NCBI GenBank assembly: GCA_003222675.1
Contig: QHWT01000048.1
Location: forward strand, 1 to 64,000
DNA from: Acidobacteriota bacterium
Lineage (GTDB): Bacteria; Acidobacteriota; Vicinamibacteria; Vicinamibacterales; 2-12-FULL-66-21
DNA length: 64,000 nucleotides
Direction of reading: 5' to 3'
Below, piece by piece: positions 26,872 through 36,349 of this stretch; position 1 is the first letter of the stretch; each line of letters opens with the position of its first letter. The position numbers were made by a program, and so were the translations under genes. The notes beneath the pieces were generated by a model. The model had not been told where the DNA came from. It did not search any database and saw nothing but the letters and a program-made list of their open reading frames with translations.

Positions 26872-29481
26872 ATGAATCTTCAAAAATATACAGAGAAAGC
26901 CCAGGAGGCCATCCTCGCGGCGCAGCAGCTCGCGGATCGCGAGGGGCACCCCGAGATCACGCCGGAGCACGTCCTGCTGACGCTCGTTGAGCAGCCGGGG
27001 GGCATCGTTCCCGAAATCCTCCGGAAGATGAACATCGATCCCGCGACGGTCGCGTCGGCGGTGCGGGCTGAGCTCGGGCGCAACCCGAGCGCACACGGCG
27101 GTTCTCAGCCCGGACTTTCGGCGCGCCTGCGGCAAGTCACCAATGCAGCCGAAGCGGAAGCGGAACGGCTGAAAGACGAGTACGTTAGCACCGAGCACAT
27201 CTTCATCGCCATCGCGAGCGAAGGCGGCCGCTCCGCCGCGGCGCGCACCCTGCAGCAGCACGGTGCCACGAAGGACAAGATCCTCCAGGCGATGACCTCG
27301 GTCCGCGGAGCGCAGCGTGTCACGTCGCAGAATCCTGAAACCACCTACCAGTCGCTCGAAAAGTACGGCCGCGACCTCACGGAGCTCGCGCGAAAGGGGA
27401 AGCTCGATCCGGTCATCGGCCGCGACGACGAGATCCGGCGCGTGATCCAGGTGCTGTCGCGGCGGACGAAGAACAACCCGGTACTGATTGGCGAACCGGG
27501 TGTCGGCAAGACGGCCGTCGTCGAAGGGCTTGCGCAGCGCATCGTCCGGCAGGATGTGCCCGAAGGCCTCAAGAACAAGAAGATTGTTGCCCTCGATATG
27601 GGCGCGCTCGTCGCGGGCGCGAAGTACCGCGGTGAATTCGAGGAGCGTCTGAAGGCGGTACTCAAAGAGGTCACCGATGCACAAGGTCAGGTGATCCTGT
27701 TCATCGACGAGCTGCACACGGTCGTCGGCGCCGGTGCGGCCGAAGGCGCGATGGATGCGGCCAACATGCTCAAGCCGATGCTCGCGCGCGGCGAACTGCA
27801 CATGATCGGCGCGACCACGCTCGATGAGTACCGCAAGCACATCGAGAAAGATGCGGCGCTCGAACGGCGTTTCCAGCCCGTCATGGTCGGCGAGCCCACC
27901 GTCGAAGACACGATCAGCATCCTGCGCGGCCTGCGCGAGCGCTATGAAATTCATCACGGCGTGAAGTTCAAGGACTCGGCGCTCGTGGCGGCCGCGGTAC
28001 TGTCGCACCGCTACATCACGGATCGGTTCCTCCCCGACAAAGCAATCGATCTGATCGACGAAGCGGCGTCGCGCCTGCGAATGGAGATCGACTCCATGCC
28101 GGTGGAGCTCGACGAAGTGCAGCGGCGCATCATGCAGCTCGAGATCGAGCGCGAGGCGCTGCGCAAGGAAAAGGACAAGGCCTCGCAGGAACGTCTCGAG
28201 AAGCTCGAGAAAGAGCTCGCGGATCTCAAGGAGCAGCGCGACACTCTCACGGTCCACTGGCAGCAGGAAAAGGAAGCGATCCAGGGTTCGCGCGAGCTGA
28301 AGGAACAGCTCGAACAGGCGCGCCTCGAGATGCAGCGCGCGCAGCAGTCGGGCGATTATGGCAAGGCGTCGGAGCTGCAGTACGGCAGGCTGCCGGAGAT
28401 CGAACGCAAGATCAAGGAAGGAGAAGCGCGGCTGGCGGACCTGCAAAAGGGTCAGCGCATGCTGAAGGAGGAAGTCGATGAGGAGGACATCGCGGAGGTC
28501 GTCAGCCGCTGGACGCATATCCCTGTGAGCCGATTGATGGAAGGGGAGATCCAGAAGCTCCTCAAGATGGAGGATCGCCTCCACCAGCGCGTGGTCGGCC
28601 AGGACGAAGCCATTCAAGCGGTCGCCAACGCCATCCGGCGCGCGCGCGCGGGGCTGCAGGATCCGAACCGGCCGCTCGGCAGCTTCATCTTCCTCGGCCC
28701 GACCGGCGTGGGCAAGACCGAGCTCGCCCGCGCGCTTGCCGAATTCCTGTTCGACGACGAGCAGGCGATGATCCGCATCGACATGTCCGAGTACCAGGAG
28801 AAGCACACCGTATCGCGCATGATCGGCGCCCCTCCGGGATATGTCGGCTACGAGGAGGCGGGCCAGCTCACCGAAGCGGTGCGGCGGCGTCCCTACTCCG
28901 TCGTCCTCTTCGACGAGATCGAGAAGGCGCATTCGGAAGTGCTCAACGTCATGCTGCAGCTGCTCGACGACGGGCGGTTAACGGATGGCAAGGGACGCAC
29001 GGTCGACTTCAAGAACACCGTGGTGATCATGACATCCAACGTCGGCAGCCATTTCATCAGCGCCGCGGACCTGTCAGCCGGGCTGACCGAAGGAGTGCGG
29101 CGCGAAGTGATGGAGGCGCTGCGCGGGCATTTTCGTCCTGAATTCCTCAACCGCGTCGATGAGATCATCGTGTTCCACGCACTCGACCGCGAACAGATGC
29201 GCTCTATCGTCGACATCCAGCTGCGCGGTCTGATGCGGCGCCTCGAAGATCGGAAGATCCATATCGAGCTCAGCGACCGCGCGAAGGACCTGGTGATCGA
29301 GGAGGGATACGATCCCGCCTACGGAGCACGGCCTTTGAAGCGCACGATCCAGCGCGCCATTCTGGATCCTCTGGCACTACGCGTACTGCAGGGAGATTTT
29401 ACGGAGGGCGACACGATCCGCATCGATGCGCGCGGCGGGAAGCTCGCGTTCGAACGCGCGCAGACGGCCGTCCACGCCTGA
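26872..29481 (+). CDS. clpB: ClpB disaggregase
   Basis: An 869-residue AAA+ chaperone that rescues aggregated proteins with DnaK/DnaJ. All parts are present: the Clp N domain (1-145), the first AAA domain with Walker A GEPGVGKT near residue 207 and Walker [14 protein letters not shown], the coiled-coil middle domain (about 400-520, rich in E, K and Q), and the second AAA domain with GPTGVGKT near 609 and [14 protein letters not shown]. There is no ClpP-binding loop, as expected for ClpB. The 124-base gap from dnaJ holds a GC-rich repeat and no second HAIR site that I can see. Confidence 0.96.
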   Translation: MNLQKYTEKAQEAILAAQQLADREGHPEITPEHVLLTLVEQPGGIVPEILRKMNIDPATVASAVRAELGRNPSAHGGSQPGLSARLRQVTNAAEAEAERLKDEYVSTEHIFIAIASEGGRSAAARTLQQHGATKDKILQAMTSVRGAQRVTSQNPETTYQSLEKYGRDLTELARKGKLDPVIGRDDEIRRVIQVLSRRTKNNPVLIGEPGVGKTAVVEGLAQRIVRQDVPEGLKNKKIVALDMGALVAGAKYRGEFEERLKAVLKEVTDAQGQVILFIDELHTVVGAGAAEGAMDAANMLKPMLARGELHMIGATTLDEYRKHIEKDAALERRFQPVMVGEPTVEDTISILRGLRERYEIHHGVKFKDSALVAAAVLSHRYITDRFLPDKAIDLIDEAASRLRMEIDSMPVELDEVQRRIMQLEIEREALRKEKDKASQERLEKLEKELADLKEQRDTLTVHWQQEKEAIQGSRELKEQLEQARLEMQRAQQSGDYGKASELQYGRLPEIERKIKEGEARLADLQKGQRMLKEEVDEEDIAEVVSRWTHIPVSRLMEGEIQKLLKMEDRLHQRVVGQDEAIQAVANAIRRARAGLQDPNRPLGSFIFLGPTGVGKTELARALAEFLFDDEQAMIRIDMSEYQEKHTVSRMIGAPPGYVGYEEAGQLTEAVRRRPYSVVLFDEIEKAHSEVLNVMLQLLDDGRLTDGKGRTVDFKNTVVIMTSNVGSHFISAADLSAGLTEGVRREVMEALRGHFRPEFLNRVDEIIVFHALDREQMRSIVDIQLRGLMRRLEDRKIHIELSDRAKDLVIEEGYDPAYGARPLKRTIQRAILDPLALRVLQGDFTEGDTIRIDARGGKLAFERAQTAVHA

Positions 29482-29501
29482 GTCGTTGTCAATCGGGAAG
29501 G

Positions 29502-29588
29502 AATCGAAGCAGAGTCGAAGGAATCGAATCAAGAGATAATGAGAAGCGTGCTCCTTCGATACTTCGGGGAGCTTCGACTGCTTCGATT
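29502..29588. terminator. Hairpin between clpB and ftsH
   Basis: AATCGAAGCAGAGTCGAAG (29502-29520) pairs with CTTCGACTGCTTCGATT (29572-29588), allowing a two-base bulge, and inner GAAGGA/TCCTTC segments extend the stem. It lies 20 bases past the clpB stop and ends 12 bases before ftsH. It could terminate clpB or structure the ftsH leader; there is no U-run. Confidence 0.5.
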
Positions 29589-29600
29589 GCTCAAGGGTCA

Positions 29601-31532
29601 ATGGCCGAGTCACAGAAGAACGCGAATCGCAACAGGCGGCTTACTGATAGCCGGATGAGCCCCCGCGCACCAGGCGGCGCCATCTGGTACGTGCTCGGGT
29701 TCCTCCTCCTCCTGGCGCTCGCTCAGGCGTTCTTCTTCCAGCTTCAAGGGGGCGAGACACTCCCCTACAGCGAGTTCAAGCGCCTCGTGCGCGCCGATCG
29801 CGTGCAGGAAGTGACCGTCGGCGAGGACCGCATCCGCGGCCTGCTGAAGGGGGCGGACGGAGAGAAAGGCCGCGCGTTCACGGCGGTGCGTGTCACCGAC
29901 GACAAGCTGCCCGAAGAACTCGAGCAGCACGGCGTCAAATACCAGGGTGAGGTCCCGAACCGCTGGCTCTCGGACGTCGTCGGCTGGATCATTCCGCTCG
30001 TTCTGATTGTTGCATTGTGGACGTTCTTCTTTCGGCGCATCGGCGGCGCCGAGGGAGGCGTCATGTCGTTCGCGCGCAGCCGCGCGAAGATCTATGCGGA
30101 CGACGACGTGAAGATCGGATTCGGCGACGTGGCGGGCGTCGACGAGGCGGAGGAAGAGCTCAAGGAGATCGTCGAGTTCCTCAAGAACCCGCGCAAGTAC
30201 ACGAGCATCGGCGGCAGGATCCCGAAGGGCGTCCTGCTCGTCGGGCCGCCGGGCACCGGCAAGACGCTGCTCGCGCGCGCGGTCGCGGGTGAAGCGAAGG
30301 TACCGTTCTTCAGCCTCAGCGGATCGGAGTTCGTCGAGATGTTCGTCGGCGTGGGCGCCGCGCGGGTGCGCGACCTGTTCTCGCAGGCGGAGTCCAAGGC
30401 GCCCTGCATCGTATTCATCGACGAGCTCGACGCGCTTGGCAAGGTGCGCATCCAGACGCCGATGGGCAGCCACGAAGAGCGTGAACAGACGCTCAATCAG
30501 CTCCTCGCCGAGATGGACGGGTTCGATGGGCGCAAGGGGATCATCATCATGGGGGCGACGAACCGTCCCGAGGTGCTGGACCCCGCCCTGCTCCGCCCCG
30601 GACGGTTCGATCGGCAGGTCCTGGTCGACAAGCCGGACGTGCGCGGCCGCGAAGACATCCTGCGCATCCACGTGAAGACGGTCAAGATCGCGGCCTCGGT
30701 CGACTTGAAGGTGATCGCGGCGCGGACGGCCGGGTTCGCCGGCGCGGACCTCGCGAATCTCGTCAACGAGGCGGCGCTGCTCGCCGCGCGCAAAGACAAG
30801 ACGTCGGTCGAGATGAAGGACTTCGACGAAGCAATCGACCGCATCATCGCAGGACTCGAGAAGAAGCGGGTCATGAGCGACAAGGAGCGCCGCATCGTCG
30901 CTTACCATGAGTCCGGGCACGCGATCGTCGCGAGCATCCTGCCAGGTCTCGATCCGGTCCACAAGATCTCAATCGTCGCACGCGGCTTCGGCGCGCTCGG
31001 CTACACGATGCAGTTGCCGCTGGAGGATCGGTACCTCATGACGCGGACCGATCTGCTCGGGCAGCTGGCAGTGCTGCTCGGCGGCCGTACTGCCGAGGAG
31101 ATCGCATTCGGCGAGGTCTCCACCGGCGCGCAGAACGATCTGCAGCGCGCCACCGACATCGCGCGCGCGATGGTCACCGAGTTCGGAATGAGCGACTCGC
31201 TCGGCGCGGTCAACTACGACGGCCATCGCGGCGCGAAATTCATCGACATGCCGTTCATGAACGAGCGCGGCCCACACTCGGAAGACACCGCGCAGAAGAT
31301 CGACGCCGAGGTCAAACGCATCATCACCGAGGCGCACGACCAGGCGCGCCGGGTCCTCAGAGAGCGCAAAGACATCCTCGCCGAGCTGTCGCACCGATTG
31401 CTGGACAAAGAGGTCATCGAGGGAGACGAGCTGCGCGCGCTGCTCGGGCCGGTGCCGCCGAAAGATCCCGCTGGCACCGTGCCGCCTGCCGTACCCGACG
31501 AAGGCGTGCGCACGGGCGCGACGACCGAGTAA
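29601..31532 (+). CDS. ftsH: ATP-dependent zinc metalloprotease FtsH
   Basis: A 643-residue membrane protease degrading misfolded membrane proteins and regulators. Two N-terminal helices (about 29-49 and 122-142) flank a small periplasmic domain. The AAA domain has Walker A GPPGTGKT near 215, Walker [13 protein letters not shown] and the SRH segment. The zinc site is HESGH near 435-439 with the third ligand in the D-L-Q-R-A-T-D segment. The C-terminal tail is short and rich in P and T. It closes the heat-shock block. Confidence 0.96.
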   Translation: MAESQKNANRNRRLTDSRMSPRAPGGAIWYVLGFLLLLALAQAFFFQLQGGETLPYSEFKRLVRADRVQEVTVGEDRIRGLLKGADGEKGRAFTAVRVTDDKLPEELEQHGVKYQGEVPNRWLSDVVGWIIPLVLIVALWTFFFRRIGGAEGGVMSFARSRAKIYADDDVKIGFGDVAGVDEAEEELKEIVEFLKNPRKYTSIGGRIPKGVLLVGPPGTGKTLLARAVAGEAKVPFFSLSGSEFVEMFVGVGAARVRDLFSQAESKAPCIVFIDELDALGKVRIQTPMGSHEEREQTLNQLLAEMDGFDGRKGIIIMGATNRPEVLDPALLRPGRFDRQVLVDKPDVRGREDILRIHVKTVKIAASVDLKVIAARTAGFAGADLANLVNEAALLAARKDKTSVEMKDFDEAIDRIIAGLEKKRVMSDKERRIVAYHESGHAIVASILPGLDPVHKISIVARGFGALGYTMQLPLEDRYLMTRTDLLGQLAVLLGGRTAEEIAFGEVSTGAQNDLQRATDIARAMVTEFGMSDSLGAVNYDGHRGAKFIDMPFMNERGPHSEDTAQKIDAEVKRIITEAHDQARRVLRERKDILAELSHRLLDKEVIEGDELRALLGPVPPKDPAGTVPPAVPDEGVRTGATTE

Positions 31533-31761
31533 CAAGCGTCGAGATCGCAGTCGACGAAACACGAACAGATCACGTAGTGTCACGAACGGATTTCCCGCGG
31601 AGAAAACACACCGAGAGCGCCGAGAGCGCATTAGGCGTCACGCCGGCAAGTTCTGCCATCTGCGCATTCAGCCGATGTTGCAGCTTCCGCACAATCCGAG
31701 CCTCCATTAGTCGAAAGCCCCAGTAATTCTTCGCGGCATCGTTTCTGCGATCACGGCGTCA
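31533..31761. other. Spacer before a GxxExxY remnant
   Basis: No gene seen. Around 31590-31630 the phrase CGCGGAGAAAACACACCGAGAGCGCC resembles, loosely, the repeat ends found at 42186 and 51966. Confidence 0.3.
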
Positions 31762-32064
31762 ATGCGAACAGCAGACGATCTCAATCGGATCGCGTACGAG
31801 ATCATCGGCGGCGGCATTGCGCTGCATCGCGTGATAGGGCCCGTGTGCTTCGAGAGCATGTACATGCCCTGCCTTGCGTAATAACTCAAGAAGCGCGGCT
31901 TAGATTTTCGGACGAAGATCGCAATCCCGCTCCAGTACGAAGAAGTCTTCATCCCTCGAGCGTACGAAGCGGATTTTATTGTGGAGGACTGCATCGTTGT
32001 CGAACTGAAGGCGGTCGCGACAACAGTGCCACTTGAAGAGCGTCAGCTGCAGTCTGTTCACGGA
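31762..32064 (+). pseudogene. GxxExxY protein remnant
   Basis: The frame starts MRTADDLNRIAYEIIGGGIALHRV and aligns closely to the intact GxxExxY protein at 42326, through IPRAYEADFIVEDCIVVELKAV. Two consecutive stops (TAATAA) follow PCLA, the first Gly of the GxxExxY motif is Val (VCFESMY), and the end is lost. The half after the stops is in frame with the following permease-MgtE gene, which makes the long open frame look larger than the real gene. Confidence 0.85.
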
Positions 32065-35000
32065 ATGCAGCCATCAGGTTACGATGGAGCCGTGCCGTCG
32101 ATCCCGCGGCCGAAGCGTGAAGTCCCCATCGTTCTCACGGCGAGCGCGCTGTTATCGTTCGCCCCGGCGTATCGCGCCGCCGCCCTCGCCTTGCCGGACC
32201 TCGGCTTCGCGGTCTTTTTCATCGTTGCACAGTTGCGAAGCGGCGTCGGCGCCGCAGCTCCGTGGTTCGTCCTCGCGGCTGTTCTCCTCGGCATCGCGAT
32301 TCGCCGGCTCGATCTCGAAAGCTGGGCGCTGTTCGTTCCCGGTGGCCTGACCGGGCGCGTCGACCAGGCGTTCGGAGCACGCGCCGCGACGGCCGCCGCC
32401 TCCGTCGTGATCGTCGAGCGCATCCTGCTGGCGGCGCTGGCCTGTATCGTATTCGGTCAGTACGCTGCGTCACTGCTGTTCGCGCTGACCGGCGTCGGCC
32501 GGCTGCCGCCGATTGGGGCCGCTGCGGATCTCACGTCTGTCTTCGCGATAGTACTGCTTGGCTGGTTGTGGCTGCGCGCGCGCCGGGGCTGGCTCCTTTC
32601 GGTGGCGCGGCGAACACAGCACGTCTGGCTGGCGGTCGGCACGTTGGTGGGCCTCGCGATCTGTGCTGCAATCTCCGCCGGCCGAGCGTGGACGAAGACC
32701 GAACTCGCGCTGCTGCACAATGCTTCGGACCTGACGACCACAGGATGGTGGGCCATCGTCGTGGCCCTCGCGACGTTCGGGCAGGCCTCGCCTGCGATCG
32801 GCGTCGGCGACAGCCTTCCCCGCATCGCGCGCGAGCTCGAGCCACCGCGGAGCGTCGGCCTCAGGCGGACGGCGGCACTCACCGGCGTTTACGGGCTCGC
32901 CGTTACGACGCTGCTGTCCTTTCTTTATGTGGCGCTCGTGCCGGTGACGGCCGATCCCCGATGGATCGATGCACCGCTCATCGCGCTCGCGCAGAATCTC
33001 ACCGCGCCATTGTGGCTCAGAGCCCTGCTCGCGCTGGCCGTCGTCGCGGCGGCCGGGCTGCTGCTCGGGCAAGCGACGCGCGCCGCGCTCTGGGGCGCGG
33101 AGAGCGCGCTGGCGCGATTGGCCGAGCGCGATGTCCTGGCTCTGATCTTCCGCGCGCGCGACCCGAAGTTCGGCAGGTACGCCGCGGCGATCGATACCGT
33201 TGCCGTCGCGGCCGCCGGCGCCATCGTGATGAGCGGCGCGAGCCGTGCGTGGCTCGGGTCCGCCTACGCGCTGTCCGTCGTGGCGACCTTCGTGCTGCAG
33301 ATCTCCGCGCTGCTGCGGCTGCGCCGGCGGCCCGCCGGCGCGCCACTGCGATTACCGCTCAACCTGCGGTTCGCAGGCCGTGAATGGGCGTTCGGCACGT
33401 GGTCCGTCGGCATCCTGCTCGCGCTGTCCGGTCTCGCGATGCTCGCTCGCCACGAGGCCGGCGCCATTGGCGCGGCCGTCGCGATAGCCGCGCTCGCGTT
33501 CGTGCTTGCGACACGGGCGGGCCGCACTGTGGGTTCCGAGCCCGCGGATCTCGATGCCTCGCAGCTTCTCCCCTCCACCGAGCTCTCGTTCGGTCCGCTC
33601 GAGCCCAGGCCGCAGACGATCCTGGTGCCGGTGCGCAATCCCAACTGGCTCGCCCACGTGGATGCAGCCCTCCGGACGTCGCGCGATCACCACGTCGTGA
33701 TCATGATGGCGCGGATCATCGGCATCGATACCGACGACGAATGGACCGACGAGACGCATCCAACCGCGTCGGAACGGCTCGTGTTCTCGCGGGCACTCGC
33801 GCTCGCTGAGCGCTATGGCCGTTCTGTCCGGCTGATGATCATGCCGGCGCGCAACGTCTTCGACGCTCTCGTCGCCGCGGTGCAGCGGCTGCAGGCGTCC
33901 GAGATCTACGTGGGCGAGTCCGCCTCGATTTCGGCCGACGCGCAGGCGCAGCTGCTCGGCCAGGCGTGGGAGCGCGCGCCGCGATCGGACCTCCACGTCC
34001 GCCTCGTCATCCATCACCGCAGCGGCCGCGCCGACGTCTATCACCTCGGCGCGCATGCCCCAGAGCTCAATGCGCGGGATCTCGATCTGATTCATTCGGT
34101 CTGGCTCGACGCCGTCAAGGCGCTCGGCCGCCACGTTCATCATCACGACATCGTTCGAGCGGCGCTGACGCAAATGACTGAACAACTGAGCGGTCCAGAC
34201 CGCGACGGGGCGTTGGAAGCCATCAGGCAGGTGGCCAAACCAGCGGACGAGCTCGCCGCGGCGCTTCGCACGCGCGACTACGCGCGTCTCCGCGACATGA
34301 TGCGGAACCGTCCACCAAGTGACCTCGGAGAACTGCTGGGGGCGCTTCCGCTGGAAGACCAGGCCGTCGTCTTCCGGCTGCTGCCGCGCAAGGATGCGGC
34401 GGCGACGTTCGAGTACCTGCCGCAGGACGCGCGCGAGGCGCTGTTGAAGACATTGTCGAAGGAGGTCGTGGCCTCGATTCTCAACGAGATGGCGCCTGAC
34501 GACCGCACGATGTTTCTCGAGGAGCTGCCGGCGGCGGCCACGCGCGAGCTGCTCTCGCTGCTGACGCCGCAGGAACGCGGGATCGCGCTGACGCTGCTGG
34601 GGTATCCGGAGAGGTCGGTCGGGCGCCTCATGACGCCCGACTATGTCGCGGTGCACGAGGAGTGGACCGTCCAGGAGGTGCTCGACTACATCCGCCGGCA
34701 CGGTCAGGACAGCGAAACGCTCAACGTCATCTACGTCGTCGACGACCACGGCGGGCTGGTCGACGACATCCGCATCAGGGCGGTGCTGCTCGCCGACCCG
34801 GCGCGGCACGTGTCGGAGATCATGGATCGCCGGTTCGTCGCCCTGAAGGCGACCGACGATCAGCAGACGGCGGTGTCGGTGTTCCGCCAGTACGATCGCT
34901 CGGCCCTGCCGGTCACCGACACCGCGGGCATGCTGATCGGCATCGTGACGGTGGACGACATCCTCGACGTGGCGGAAACCGAAGCGACCAAGGACATCCA

Positions 35001-35604
35001 GCGCATCGGCGGATCGGAAGCGCTCGACCAGCCCTACATGGACATCTCGTTCGGCAAGATGATTCAGAAGCGCGCGGGATGGCTGACGGCGCTGTTCGTC
35101 GGCGAGATGCTGACCGCGACGGCGATGGGCTTCTTCGAGGCGGAGATCTCGCGCGCCGTCGTCCTCGCGCTGTTCGTCCCGCTGATCATTTCGAGCGGCG
35201 GCAATTCCGGATCGCAGGCGTCGACGCTCGTCATCCGCGCGCTCGCGCTCGGCGAAGTGCGACTACGTGACTGGTGGCGTGTGATGCGGCGCGAACTGGC
35301 CGCGGGCCTGGCGCTCGGCGCAATCCTTGCGGCGATTGGCTTCATGCGCATCAGCATCTGGTCGGCGTTCTCGGATGTGTACGGCCAGCACTGGATGCTG
35401 GTCGCCATCACGGTCGCGATCGCGCTGGTGGGCATCGTCCTGTGGGGGACGCTGGTCGGCTCGCTGCTGCCCTTCCTGCTGCGGCGGCTCGGCTTTGATC
35501 CCGCAGCCTCCTCGGCGCCCTTCGTCGCGACGCTCGTCGATGTCACGGGACTTCTGATTTACTTCTCCGTTGCGCTGATCGTGCTCCACGGAACGCTCTT
35601 GTAA
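32065..35604 (+). CDS. APC-type permease / USP-like / MgtE magnesium-channel fusion
   Basis: A chain of 1179 residues from the chosen ATG. Residues 1 to about 490 hold roughly a dozen hydrophobic segments arranged like the KimA-type APC permease at 38281. About 510-650 is a soluble alpha/beta domain like a universal stress protein (PQTILVPVRNPNWLAHVDAAL). About 710-850 is the MgtE N-domain of helical repeats, 855-970 a CBS pair (GRLMTPDYVAVHEEWTVQEVL, GIVTVDDILDVAE) and 995-1179 the MgtE pore with SGGNSGSQASTLVIRALALGE. MgtE is a gated Mg2+ channel. The ATG at 32065 is uncertain (a GTG at 32092 is possible), because upstream codons belong to a GxxExxY remnant. Confidence 0.85.
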   Translation: MQPSGYDGAVPSIPRPKREVPIVLTASALLSFAPAYRAAALALPDLGFAVFFIVAQLRSGVGAAAPWFVLAAVLLGIAIRRLDLESWALFVPGGLTGRVDQAFGARAATAAASVVIVERILLAALACIVFGQYAASLLFALTGVGRLPPIGAAADLTSVFAIVLLGWLWLRARRGWLLSVARRTQHVWLAVGTLVGLAICAAISAGRAWTKTELALLHNASDLTTTGWWAIVVALATFGQASPAIGVGDSLPRIARELEPPRSVGLRRTAALTGVYGLAVTTLLSFLYVALVPVTADPRWIDAPLIALAQNLTAPLWLRALLALAVVAAAGLLLGQATRAALWGAESALARLAERDVLALIFRARDPKFGRYAAAIDTVAVAAAGAIVMSGASRAWLGSAYALSVVATFVLQISALLRLRRRPAGAPLRLPLNLRFAGREWAFGTWSVGILLALSGLAMLARHEAGAIGAAVAIAALAFVLATRAGRTVGSEPADLDASQLLPSTELSFGPLEPRPQTILVPVRNPNWLAHVDAALRTSRDHHVVIMMARIIGIDTDDEWTDETHPTASERLVFSRALALAERYGRSVRLMIMPARNVFDALVAAVQRLQASEIYVGESASISADAQAQLLGQAWERAPRSDLHVRLVIHHRSGRADVYHLGAHAPELNARDLDLIHSVWLDAVKALGRHVHHHDIVRAALTQMTEQLSGPDRDGALEAIRQVAKPADELAAALRTRDYARLRDMMRNRPPSDLGELLGALPLEDQAVVFRLLPRKDAAATFEYLPQDAREALLKTLSKEVVASILNEMAPDDRTMFLEELPAAATRELLSLLTPQERGIALTLLGYPERSVGRLMTPDYVAVHEEWTVQEVLDYIRRHGQDSETLNVIYVVDDHGGLVDDIRIRAVLLADPARHVSEIMDRRFVALKATDDQQTAVSVFRQYDRSALPVTDTAGMLIGIVTVDDILDVAETEATKDIQRIGGSEALDQPYMDISFGKMIQKRAGWLTALFVGEMLTATAMGFFEAEISRAVVLALFVPLIISSGGNSGSQASTLVIRALALGEVRLRDWWRVMRRELAAGLALGAILAAIGFMRISIWSAFSDVYGQHWMLVAITVAIALVGIVLWGTLVGSLLPFLLRRLGFDPAASSAPFVATLVDVTGLLIYFSVALIVLHGTLL

Positions 35605-35650
35605 CGGTCGTATCGCCGTGGCTTGCGTAGATCTCCAGCTTGCGGTCCGC

Positions 35651-36349
35651 TCAGCGCGATGGGGGTACGAGTTGCAGGCGATACCCGACCCACGGTTCCG
35701 TGAGGAGATGTGCAGGACTCGAGGGGTTCACCTCGATTTTTTTCCGCAGCTGGTTCACGAAGACGCGCAGGTAATCGACCTGATCGCCGTAATCGGGTCC
35801 CCACACGGCCTGCAGGAGCTCCCGATGCGTCAGCACTTTGTTGGCATGCCCCGCCAGGTACCGCAGCAGGTCGAACTCCTTCGGCGTCAGACGCACGTCG
35901 CGCCCGCGGGCCGTCACGCGACGCGTGTCGAAGTCCACTTCAGCCGCGCCGAGCTTGAGCCGTCCGCTCGGCCCATGCGTCGAGGGCGTTCGCCTCAGTG
36001 CGGCCCGGATCCGTGCGAGGAGCTCAGGCGCGTTGTACGGTTTGGTCACGTAGTCGTCCGCGCCCGCATCGAGCGCCTGGACCTTGTCCGCTTCGCTGTC
36101 GCGCACGGTCAGCATGATAATCGCGATGTCCGAGGTCGCGCGAATTGCGCGGCACGTTTCAAGGCCGCCCACGCCCGGCATGTTCATATCGAGCAGCACG
36201 AGATCGAACCGGTGGTCCCGAATCTTCTCCAGCGCCGCCTCCCCATCCTTGACATCGTCCACTTCGTAGCCCTGACCCATCAGCGTGACGCGCATCACGC
36301 GCCGGATTTGTGGGTCGTCGTCCACAACGAGGATCCGGCCGGCGCTCAT
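35651..36349 (-). CDS. KdpE-type response regulator (OmpR family)
   Basis: A 232-residue regulator. The receiver domain (1-118) has the acidic pair in VVDDD, the phosphoacceptor Asp in LVLLDMNMPG and Lys in VTKPY. The OmpR-type winged helix follows (RLTPKEFDLLRYLAGHANKVLTHRELLQAVWG...VFVNQLRKKIE), ending WVGYRL as in KdpE. Its ATG overlaps the kinase stop (ATGA), so the pair is co-translated. No kdpFABC is in the window; local ion-transport genes are the likely targets. Confidence 0.9.
   Translation of the reverse strand: MSAGRILVVDDDPQIRRVMRVTLMGQGYEVDDVKDGEAALEKIRDHRFDLVLLDMNMPGVGGLETCRAIRATSDIAIIMLTVRDSEADKVQALDAGADDYVTKPYNAPELLARIRAALRRTPSTHGPSGRLKLGAAEVDFDTRRVTARGRDVRLTPKEFDLLRYLAGHANKVLTHRELLQAVWGPDYGDQVDYLRVFVNQLRKKIEVNPSSPAHLLTEPWVGYRLQLVPPSR

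Noticed and set aside
26545-28932. Long minus-strand frame of 795 codons opposite clpB
   Set aside because: It mirrors the codon structure of clpB, has no family-like sequence and is a GC-rich antisense shadow.
29610-30962. Minus-strand frame of 450 codons opposite ftsH
   Set aside because: Antisense shadow of an unmistakable ftsH; composition is charged and without domains.
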